Source: Fasciola hepatica (lineage: Eukaryota; Platyhelminthes; Trematoda; Plagiorchiida; Fasciolidae). Taken from it: a stretch of DNA of 64,000 nucleotides. The stretch spans positions 8,976,501 through 9,040,500 of the forward strand of contig CANUEZ040000103.1 in assembly GCA_948099385.1 (NCBI GenBank). Direction: 5' to 3'. Shown in pieces: positions 13,006-22,676 of the stretch. The stretch's first letter is position 1. The number at the start of each line of letters is the position of its first letter. A model generated the notes under the pieces. It saw nothing but the letters and a program-made list of their open reading frames with translations, searched no databases and had not been told where the DNA came from. Made by a program: the position numbers and the translations under genes.

Positions 13006-13220
13006 ACATGTTTGATATTTCCTGTCGCCGAACAGCCAGTTTACATCCAGCATGATGTTTCTTTAATATTCTACAAGCTTAAGCGTGAATCCAATTTATC
13101 CTTTCTTGCTTGTTCCTTGATAAACTTTCGTACTGTGATTGCGAACATGATGAATTTCACAGATTTGCCAGAGTACTCCGGCCTTTCCTAACGGAACATT
13201 ATTCTTCAAGGCAACCAAGT
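13006..13220 (+). repeat. Dispersed repeat unit, copy 1 (left arm)
   Basis: It shares phrases such as tgtcgccgaacagccag and ttgttccttgataaactttc in the same order and spacing with 17,196-17,400, roughly 85 percent identical by eye. It also contains cacagatttgccag-like and ggcaaccaag elements at the end of both copies. The mirror is 37,980-38,194. Family unknown. Confidence 0.8.
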
Positions 13221-13469
13221 TCAGTTCGGTTCAGTTCCGTTTCCACAGAACGAAAGTGGCCGCTAGCAATCGAGCGTCCAGATCGTTGTGTTGTTGGCGA
13301 GTTTCTTGGCTCCGAACACTGCGCGCTGAATGTTTTGTCTCAAAGGCAGAATTCATCAGGCAGTATCATTTTCACAGACGTGAGTTCATTGACAAAAATG
13401 GCAGGGGTTCATAAGCTCACCCATGTTTCACACAGCTATCTCTGAGAGCGCTGTGTTCCAGGGTGAATC

Positions 13470-14600
13470 TAGGGCTTTCTAGAAAGTTGGTACATTGCTG
13501 TATCGGACAGCATCTTCTGACAGTCTATTCCACATAGGTAAAACCCTATTTGCAAGAAGTTAAGACCGTATTTCAAGCGTTGAGTATGCTCTCTGTAGTT
13601 TAATACTGTGTCCCCTGGTGCCGCACCCAGGGGCAGAAATGAACAAATCCTCCATGCCTATACCCGACAGACCCTCTACAATCTTGAATGTTTCTTTTAG
13701 GTTACCTCGCCCTCTACGCTGCTCTGAAGAGAAGAGATTAAGATACTTTAGAGGCTGGGCGTAAGTTTCATCCTCTGATCGGTGGTTATTCTAGTTGCAA
13801 GTAGCTTCACTCCCTCCAAGCACTCCCTATCCTTGCGATAATAGGGAGCCCATACCTGCACATAATACTCCAGAAGAGGTCCCATGAAAGCCCTGTAAAA
13901 CGAAATGAAGACTTCTGGTCTTTTGTATGTGAGAGTACTACATAATCTAGTTAATACCCTCTGGCTATATCGGCAACTCCCTGGCACCGCCCTGAAGGCC
14001 TGAAGTCCTGTGTGACTATCACACCTAGGTCTTTTACCTCCGACACCCTTTAAAACGGAATGCTGCTCGCTTCGTCCATGTTAGTGGTCAGGACTTGGTA
14101 TTTGGCAAGACTCGGCGGTAAGTTCCATCGTTCTGCCCATCTGAGCATCGCATTTATATCCTGTGCTAAATCGCCTACCGCTATCTTCACATCATCTGCA
14201 AGGATGAAACACGGGTAGCTCAATTCTTCCGCTAGATCATTCTTACACAAAAGGAAGAGCAAAGGCCTCAGTACTGAACCCTGTGGCACACCACTCGTAA
14301 CCCTCTCCGGTTTCGGTAGATAGTCGCCCACCTTGACACAGAAGCTACGATTCCCTGGAAAGTGCGCTACCCAATCTCTTGCTTTCTCGTTTATCCCAAA
14401 ACCTGCAGTGTATAGTCCAGCAAGCGATGACTCACAGAGTCGAAAGCCTTGTTGAAATCCAAATAGAGAACCTCCACTGTCGTACCTTCATCCAATTGTC
14501 TTCTGTTATCGTCTAAGAACATCGGCAGATTTGTCAAACACGATCTTTCTTAACAAACCCATGTTGCGCAAGTGTCAGTAGATCGTTAATAACCACGTGG
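13470..14600 (-). mobile_element. 5'-truncated CR1-like non-LTR retrotransposon B (left-arm copy)
   Basis: Reading the minus strand from about 14,590: QHGFVKK-like RT start, DFNKAFDSVSH, then VTSGVPQGSVL (about 14,290) and a catalytic box read as LADDVKI (about 14,200). These are followed by the CR1-type C-terminal FYRAFMGPLLEYYVQVW block (about 13,870) and a final SEDAVRYSNVPTF block near 13,490. The frame is broken by several shifts and stops. The whole 5' part (ORF1, endonuclease) is absent, the usual result of incomplete reverse transcription. It is opposite in orientation to element A. Confidence 0.87.
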
Positions 14601-16147
14601 ATAAATACAACAGTAGCAAAGAAACATAGCTGGCAAAAATGATAAGGTGGCAGGTAGGAGAAAAACAGTTTATGTATTTTATAAAAAGTGGATCACCTGA
14701 TGCAGACAAAACAGAACTCTGAGGTACAAGTGCTTATCAGATGTGCATATGTGGGACATGATACCTCGTAAGATGAAGATACTGCATTGCGACAGCCCTA
14801 AGTAGGCAAACGGAGGAACTGACAGACAAAGCAAACAATCACCGAATCATCAAACACTGGAGATATATTTCGCAGCGATGTATATTGTTTGAAAATTGCG
14901 GTACGGAAGTGAATGGCGAAAATAAATGGGTCAGCTTTCGAATATATCAGTAAAAGTAGCAAAAAGCGGTGAGTTTTATCTTGGGGAATGGTTCAGTTTA
15001 CGAATAGGACTGATGAATAGTTTGATGGTAAACCGCAGGGGAGTGAACATTGAACAGAGATACAAGAATGTTGATGAGTTTTCAAGTATGCGATAATTAT
15101 GCACTAAGGCAAGCAAACTTTTGCTGGGCATAAAAAGCGGTAAGTTGTTATGGCGGATTTGGAAGCGAGCCAGAAGGTAATTCGATGTCCGCTGGAGAAG
15201 ACAGCAGCATATTTGCAGCATTTCGAGTATATGAATAGTGTATTTTGGTTATTTATTTTTATCTATTTAATCAGCAACTTTTGCTAGCGGGTAGAGCTGA
15301 CCGTGCGCTGGACGCCTGACCTGAAACAACTACTGGAGGCAGGAGGTGCGATCCACCAACCTAGTCGTGCTCGCAGTTCGTTGCAGACGTCCTGCACATC
15401 CGATGTGCACCGATCAAAGCGGTGAAACTAATCGGGTCCTCCAACGGCGGGGTTTGCACATGTGATGTTGGCGAGGTCACATAGCCGTAGAGATGGAATG
15501 CTCTAGGAGACCGCAAATAGATTGCTAGGGATCCACGAGAACAGGGTCAATGAGGAAGCGACGGAATGATGGCCGGGTATCAGATTTTCAGTCGGGAGTG
15601 TGGGCCAGACCGTTCGCCGGTATTGTCTCCGGATCAGTCCAAGGCATCAAAAGGAAGATGCACGCTGGTTGGTGTCTGGAAAGAAAAATGGAGAGACGTA
15701 GTCTGGGATGCTCCCGGCTTAGGATCAACGGTTATTAGTGAAAAGAAAAATCTAGTAACTCAGACACGGACTACGTTGGGGAAAATGAGAGCTATGAGTT
15801 ATTGGGAGTGAATAAGAATACAAAAATAATGACGAGAACTAGGAATATGGATGATGATTTGGAGGTGAATGGTGGTCGCCGGAATTGGATTAAGGATTGG
15901 AATACCGGGGCAAAATAAGGAAGGGGAATGGGGCCAGTTTGAACCGAGTAAAGCGAATTAAGTATGATGGAGATAGATTAGAGATGATGGAGCTCGTTAT
16001 TTGGGGGGAATCTATCAAGAGTAGCGTCAACGATGTAAATCATTATGTTTAATACTGAAAATCTGGCGATCATCAGCATCATCGTCGTACAGCGTTAAAC
16101 AGTGGGGCAAGGCCCACTGACCTCTGCCTTTCTCACCATGTTGCATG
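14601..16147. other. Left arm, unassigned, probably repeat-derived
   Basis: No domain was recognised. A 91-codon frame from 15,150 is open in the right arm (35,775-36,050 minus) but closed here by TAG at 15,285. A short hairpin, CAGTGGG...CCCACTG, lies at 16,100-16,119. Phrases such as aaaagcggt recur at 14,960 and 15,136. It may belong to an undescribed repeat whose edges I cannot see. Confidence 0.3.
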
Positions 16148-16345
16148 CTGAATTAGAAAGAAGGAATATACAAGATGGACAGAGACTGGATCTACATGGG
16201 TGGGAAAAGAAAAGAATGCCCTAGTAGCCAAAACACGGAATACACAGTCTAACTGTTCAATCGCACATCGATCAGTCATTCTAATTCGATAGAAAGTGAC
16301 AACACGAACGCCGCTAATCGCGGTTCGCAGCCGTATCCTTCGATC
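16148..16345 (-). mobile_element. 3' terminal fragment of an RTE-type element (left arm)
   Basis: It is nearly identical to 18,523-18,730, the 3' end of the larger RTE copy in the spacer, beginning attagaaag and running through gatggacagagactgg and gccctagtagcc. It is about 200 bp, same orientation. It ends exactly where the fold-back element starts (after gtatccttc). This is either a 5'-truncated insertion or a longer copy cut by the fold-back element. The mirror is 34,855-35,052. Confidence 0.85.
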
Positions 16346-17182
16346 GGTTTTTTACTATTATGCCGATCGGTTTTCGGACAGTTCGTTTAGTGGCCATTTT
16401 ACATGGAATAACATTGAAATCATACGGAGGAAACTGACGACCGATTTAACGTGCAATGCTTGGTTGGCGTTTTGTTTTAATGAATTTCTTTATTTTATCA
16501 AAGTGTCGTCAAAACCCCGGTATACACTGCTCGGTTTTATTCCCTTGAAAAGGGTCAAATAAGGACAATTATTTGGAAAAATTATATACAAGAAAAAGAA
16601 GTGAGCATCGTGGTACGTATTTTGCGTTATGGAATGAAATTACCGAACCATATCAGGTATTCCAAACAAATGGTACAAACCGCTGGGAAACCCTTTAGAA
16701 ACCGTCCGGGAAATCGGTCTGAAACCACTCAGAAACTGTTCAAAAACCGATTGACATAATGATAAAAGCCGCTGGAAAACCGGCCAAAAATTGGCCAAAA
16801 ACCGATCGGTTTCTTAGCGATTTTGGGCCAGTTCCTGAGTGTTTGGTGCAAATCGTTTGAAAAACCTGATAAGCTTCGCTAATTTCTTTCACCTTTCCCA
16901 AATTACCTATTACGATATTCATTTCTATGACATAGTTTATGATTTTCCAATTATTTGTTGTTATTTTACCTATTTCGAGGGGATAAAATGGAATAATCTA
17001 TACCGAGGTTTTGGGGACATTTCGATGAAAGAAAGCAATACATTACCATAAAACGCCAACCAAGCATTGCACGTTAAATCGGTCGTCAGTTTCCTCCGTA
17101 TGAATTTGACGTTCATCTGTGTAAAATGGCTACCAAACAAACCGACTGAAAACCGAATTACGAACGGGAATGGTGCTACAAG
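16346..17182. mobile_element. Fold-back (MITE-like) element, left arm
   Basis: This is an imperfect palindrome about 840 bp long centred near 16,762. The left half includes ggccattttacatgg, then catacggaggaaactgacg and gcaatgcttggttggcg. The right half carries the reverse complements of the same phrases (around 17,040-17,140). The middle is built of short variations on aaaccg / gatcggttt and also pairs with itself (atcaggtattccaaac against gtttgaaaaacctgat). The open frames at 16,296-16,562 plus and 16,970-17,227 minus are translations of the two halves, not genes. No transposase was seen, so it would be non-autonomous. Confidence 0.8.
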
Positions 17183-17195
17183 TATGGATATGGAC

Positions 17196-17400
17196 ATGTT
17201 TGATGTTTTCTGTCGCCGAACAGCCACTTTACATTCAGCATGGTGTTTCTCCAGTATTCCACAAGCTTAAGCATTGATCAAATTCATCCTATTTTTTACT
17301 TGTTCCTTGATAAACTTTCGTGTTGTGATTGCAAACATGATAAATTTCATAAATTTGCCACAGTGCTTCGGCACTTCCCCACGGAGAAATAATCGTTGTG
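17196..17400 (+). repeat. Dispersed repeat unit, copy 2 (left arm)
   Basis: Same unit as 13,006-13,220, in the same orientation about 4.2 kb away, directly next to the fold-back element. Variation is spread along its length, so the two copies are old relative to the inverted repeat. The mirror is 33,800-34,004. Confidence 0.8.
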
Positions 17401-18522
17401 GCAACCAAGCTTGATAAACACAAAATAATTTTTGCTGCTGTATGGGCTACATGGTAAATAACTCCGACGACGGAAGGCGGGATAAAGCCACGGCCAGTCA
17501 TAAAGGCTTTGCCTCGACGACGAATATATGATTGCAATGAGCCCTAAATTAATAGTGCGGAAAATCTTTGCCTTCAACAAACCGACAGCATCCCTGTAAA
17601 CACAAATTCTTTTATCACAGGAGAATAAAACAATTTTGATTAAGGCAGGTGTTAGCTGTCGAGAGACTTGCAAGATAAGGCTTACAAAGGGTAGCATATA
17701 TTGATTCCGTTAGGGAATTCAGTTCAAAAGCATCCGGTTTTGACGGTCAGTTTAATTTTTGGATAAGTAATTAGTGCATGATGAGTCATGAAGGGCTCAA
17801 ATGGACATTATTTAGGGGGGAAATATTGTAAATACGTAGTTCCTCGTGAACTATGGCCTCGAATTCAATATTATTGCATTTTCGGACGGAATACTTCCTG
17901 TGCGTCTTGTTGATGGATGGAAATAAGAAAAAAAATGAGATAGTAGAAAGTTCGTTGACGCAATTATTAGACTGTTGCTAGAATTCAGTGGAAGAAAGCA
18001 ATTTAGAAATTTAACACTCCTTCAGAAAAACACCTCGTATCACATCTCACGGGAGGCTTGTAAATGTTCTGATACAACAAGTTTCGTTTGTCCATTATTT
18101 TCTTTCAGATCTGTGAAGGTATATACAGAATAATGATTTGACCAATCCAATTAGTTTGATCTTAATTATAACGCCATTCCTTTGTTTGATGTACAACAAA
18201 ATAAACTGTTTCTGGAAAGGATCCACGGGCCACCTCAGGATGCCGAATAAGGAAGCGCGGTGGCGGTGGGGAGATTCGATCTGAAAACGTCAAGGCCTGA
18301 AGTTCACGATTCCGAACACTTGACTATCGTTAGTTATCAGCGGTAAATTTCCCAGATCTGAAGCGAAATAAAATCATTCTTTGCTAGGAGGAGAAAGGAT
18401 ATTGGTTCATTTTAACACAAAATATTGAAGTCAAACATGTCTCTAAGATGCCTAAAAGCGTCATTTTCACTTGGAGCTGCGATCCGAAATTCTACCTAAT
18501 GACACAATGCAAATCAATTTTA
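17401..18522. other. Left arm inner end, no gene recognised
   Basis: AT-rich sequence with short frames only (17,347-17,697 minus is the longest, without recognisable features). Interarm substitutions at 18,368, 18,506 and 18,521 cluster near the inner edge. The mirror is 32,678-33,799. Confidence 0.35.
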
Positions 18523-21500
18523 CTTACATAGATTAGAAAGTATGAATATACAAGATGGACAGAGACTGGATCTACATGGGTGGGAAAAGAAAAGAATGCC
18601 CTAGTAGCCAAAACACGGAATACACAGTCTAACTGTTCAAACGTACATCGATCAGTCATTCTGATTCGATAGAAAGTTACAACACGATCGCCGCCAATCG
18701 CGTTTCGCAGCCATATCCTTCAGTGTCTCCAGCCAACTGGTAGACGGATCTTCTGGACCCCAACCACGAAGAAGTGAAGCACCTACTTTTCCTAAGCCTG
18801 CTGTGCATTTCCTCATTCTTCGCTGCCACGTCATCTGTTGACCTCCACATTGTCTCTTCCACTCCCTAGGAGGATCGGAGAATAGGACGCGATACTGTAG
18901 ACGTGTGTTTGACATACGTAACACGTGTCCCAACCAACGAAGTCTACTAAGCTGGATACGCTTTGACAAAACGTTCCCCGAATCAGTACCCAATACTCGA
19001 TTTCTGACCTCAGCATTGCCTACTCGGCTAATCCACCCGGTCTTAGCGATACTACGTAAACATCGGTGGTCGAAAACCTCAAAACGACGAATATCTTCAG
19101 CACGCAGACTCCAAGTTTCGCAACTATACAATAAAACTGAACACACTGCGGCACAGTATACACGACCTTTCAACTTCAGTGAAATATCAGGTCGGCACCA
19201 CAATTGCTTCAGTCCAGCGTACGCTGCTCGAACATTGGATATACGCGTTGTCACCTCTACTACACTACTCACATCCGTCGTCACGCTGCTGCCGAGTTAT
19301 GTGAAGTGGTCGACAACTGACAGCACCTCCCCATCGAGCATCAAGCTCGAAATCGTTGACGTGCAGTCTTGTAACACCACCTTCCACTTTGAAGGTGCAA
19401 AACGCATGCCAAATGGATCTACAGCTCTCCCAAGTCTGTCTAGTGCACGTTGAGCATGTTCCGTAGATTCGAACAAGCAGACAACATCGTCGGCGTAATC
19501 TAGGTCACACAGCTTTCCACTATTTCCTAGTTCGACGCCTACATCCTGAAGATTTTGCTGCGCACTCTCCATTATTTCGTCCATGATGAGGTTGAACAGG
19601 AATGGACACATGGGACAACCTTGTCGAACACCACTGGTCGATTCGAACTGACCGGATAGTTCACCGTAAACTTTAACACGACCAGAAGTATGAGAATACA
19701 ATGATCTCAGTAGGTTCACGAACTTCTGAGGCATACCTTTCCGATGAAGAACATTGAAATCACCGTTAGATCAACTGAATAGAAAGCTTCTTTTAAGTTT
19801 AAGAAAATCATTATTGTCGGTCGGCGGTGCGTGTGATGCGTTTCAAGTAGTCGGCGAAGAGTAAAATTCCGACGATGCATCCTCGACCTAGGCGGAATCC
19901 AGCCTGCTGTTCGCGGGTGATCCTCTCGTGATCCGGTGCAAGACAGTGCAGTAAAATTGAGGCTAATACTTTGGCGACGATCGGAATTAGGCTAATCCCA
20001 CGATGGTTAATACAGTCATTGAGTATTCTCTTCTTGATGATGGGAACAATCAACGACTCACTCCATATTACCGGGATACGCTCCTCGTTCCAAATGTCAC
20101 GGAGCAAAGCGGTAAGTGATTTTATCAAAACATTCCCACCCAGTTTGAAAAGAACCGGGGGAAGTTTGTCGGGACCTGCCGCTTTCCCTCGCTTTAGTTA
20201 TCGAATACATGACTCTACTTCTACTTCCGATGAGAGCTCAAGTGATACCACCCAAGGAGTTGCAGCTGTTGATACAGGAGTAACTACACTAGCATGCCGC
20301 CAGCTAAACTGTTCCTTGAAGTATTCAGCCCAACGGTCAAGCCTTTCCTGTTTGCTATGGATGAGCTCTCCATTCCTATCGCCAATTGTTTCACTGACCT
20401 GGATGAGCCGTCCTTCGGTGTCAAGAATAAGTTCGAACAGTCTCTGACTGTTACCTGAAGCAGCTGCTATTTCCATTTCTCCGGCTACCTTGACCCACCA
20501 GTTGTCGCGATATTTCTTGAGGCTTTTCGTAACTTGCCTTTGTAGCTTCTCCGCATTTATTCATCTCCTTACGGTTCGAGAGCCGACGCTTTTGCTCCAT
20601 TATACTCAGTGACTCTTGCGAGATCCAGTGTCTTTGATGGACAACGGATCTAGGACCACAGGGGAAACCTGCTGCAACGTGCATCGCCTGTTTAATATGA
20701 GCCCAATGCTCATCTGCATTACTGTTCGTCGTAGATCCTAGCTCATGTGCTAATTTCTGCTCGTAACGGGTGCGTGATTCTGGATCACACAAACGTTGTA
20801 CTGCTAATCGGGTTTGAGGTTTGCGACGATGATCAGGGGGCTGGAGAGATAATCGCAATAAAACTAATGCATGGTCCGACTCTACGCACGTAAACCAGTA
20901 AGACCTACAGTTCTGAACAGAACTGCGCCACCGGTAGCTTACGGTTATATGAACAATTTGACTGAAAGTAACTGAAGAGTTAGAGCGCCATGTCGCTGTG
21001 TGACGCGAACTGTGTCGGAAATTGGTGCTAGACAAAAACAATCTATTGTCTGCACAAAACTGGAGAAGCCTTTCCCCGATATCTGTATGCTCAGCACAGC
21101 GCCCACCTAAACAGGCTTCTGACACACTAAGTTTGCCAACTCGTGCATTGAAGCCACCAGCTAGCACTACAATGTCAGAACCTTTACTGCTGCGAACGAA
21201 GGTGGCGAGGACATCATAGAACTCATCTTTCTGCAAGTCTGAGCTGCAGTCCGTTGGGGCGTACGCCGAGATCACAAACGAATTGCGGTTAACACAACCA
21301 TCCTTTCGAACACCGACTGACCCTTGGAGTCTCACAGCACATAAACGACTGTTAACAGGAATCCAGTCTAAAAGGGCAGCCTCAGCCTTGTCAGCCAAGA
21401 CTATTCCTACACCACGTTGACCAGCAGCTCGAGCTACCTCGTCTCCTGAAGTGAGTAGAAAATACCTCGATGAAATACCAGGAGCACTCAGTTGAATTAC

Positions 21501-22234
21501 ACTGCTCGAATCCTGTGTACGCGTTCCACTCAAGCAGCAGACATCAGTCTTCAGAGAATCTATTGTGAGCGCTAGGTACGCCTGATGACCGGCCTGCATG
21601 AGTGTACGCACGTTGAAGGAGCCGAGATTCAGAGGCTGACGGGGCTTGAGAAAATGTGGGTTACCAGACAGAGGATTATTCCCGATACTATTTGACAGTG
21701 AATCGTTGCGAGTATCGACCGTGTTATCAGTGGGAGCACTATGGATGGACAGATAGGGCAAAGAGGGGTGGTTAGGTACAGAAGATAAAGGTTGAGTAAA
21801 AGAGAGGGAACTCTGAGCAGCAGTTCACTTATCACTACCCACCCCGCTCGATGCAATGGGCAGAGCGGTCCTGATTATCCTGCGCGACGACCGATGCAGT
21901 ATGGAATTCTGTGTATCTGTGCAGTTCATGGGAGATGTTGGACGGGTACTGCTAGGGTGTCCAGCCACAAAGCAGGAGAACGATTAGGGTCCTCATCGAA
22001 AGCCTTCAGTTCTAACAAGAACCCATCCGAAAGGCAGCGGGATGACTTAGTGGAAGCCCATTTGCTTGGATCAATTATTCTTCCACTGATTCTGCCGTTT
22101 GAGTTGCTAGCTCAAATCAACCCCCAACGTGGAGGGCCAAGAGACTGGACTTTGTCCGGCCTCTACCCATCGACCTGTCAGGTATGATTGCATCTCAGGC
22201 TTAAAGCCATCCTGTAGAGCTCTTTGGGTCATAG
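18523..22234 (-). mobile_element. RTE-type non-LTR retrotransposon, broken, split by a Gypsy insertion
   Basis: On the minus strand, a 436-codon frame (20,451-21,761) carries the AP-like endonuclease: NLGSFNVRTL near the start, GGFNARVG (usual D replaced by G) and SDHALVLL. The catalytic ETR box reads GTR. RT and the C-terminal part continue in pieces at 20,198-20,476, 19,811-20,128, 19,297-19,734 (SGVRQGCP, then DYADDVVCL) and 18,652-19,284 (WLGHVLRM). Breaks include frameshifts near 20,520, 19,860 and 19,740, and in-frame stops at about 20,197 and 19,298. The architecture resembles SR2-like RTE elements of flukes. The 3' end lies at the inner edge of the left arm. The 5' part resumes at 26,936 beyond the Gypsy element. 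Confidence 0.9.
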
Positions 22235-22676
22235 TGAAACAAGGACGACAACGCACGGCAGGATACTTGTATTCCCACGGTCACACAAGTCGAGTCATGG
22301 CACACATACAGTCGCTTATATAGGCTTTTTTCCAGACTGCGCGGCACCAAGATTGCTATTGTCGCTGCTTGAGCGCTTCGGCTGCATTCTGTCCATTTGC
22401 CTGTGGCCGATGGCTTGCTTCTCTTGCCCGTCATTTCCCTTCGGTTGGTCCGACTGTCTCAGTTGACGGCTCGATCGGCAGCCCTTCACCTAAGCTATCT
22501 TGCTGGTTGCCGGAGGTCCCGCTGCTTCCTCTCTGGTCGTCTGTGTGCTTCTTTTTGCCTGCTTCGGGACGCCTCCGACATATTCGCCACCTGTTCTCTT
22601 GTCTGTGGCCCTTGTTTGGTTCGTTCGTTCGCCTTGATGTTTACGCCGTTCCCTGGCCCCAGCATTCCCTGTTACA
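22235..22676 (-). repeat. 3' LTR of the intact Gypsy element
   Basis: 442 bp, the same as the 5' LTR except that the last bases read CCTTGTTTCA. The gag-pol frame ends inside it at 22,490. Confidence 0.95.

Larger units (their letters stand above)
1..18528 (+). repeat. Left arm of an 18.5-kb near-perfect inverted repeat
   Basis: Every open frame and landmark here recurs reverse-complemented at 51,200 minus its coordinate, checked from 320/50,880 through 17,347/33,853. The constant sum means no net indel. Substitutions noted against the other arm are 5543, 6086, 9938, 12757, 15285, 18368, 18506 and 18521. Similarity stops at about 18,528, where the 3' end of an RTE retrotransposon begins. Position 1 pairs with 51,199, so the arm is cut by the window edge and may be longer. 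Confidence 0.97.

Noticed and set aside
16296..17227. Two related 85-88 codon proteins (RRKLTTDLTCNAWLAF shared)
   Set aside because: The shared residues arise because both are translations of the two halves of one fold-back element, not gene duplicates.
18240..18340. Possible tRNA-derived SINE or tRNA (ggggagattcgatct resembles a B box)
   Set aside because: No A box at the right distance and no cloverleaf could be drawn. No tRNA or rRNA gene was found elsewhere either.
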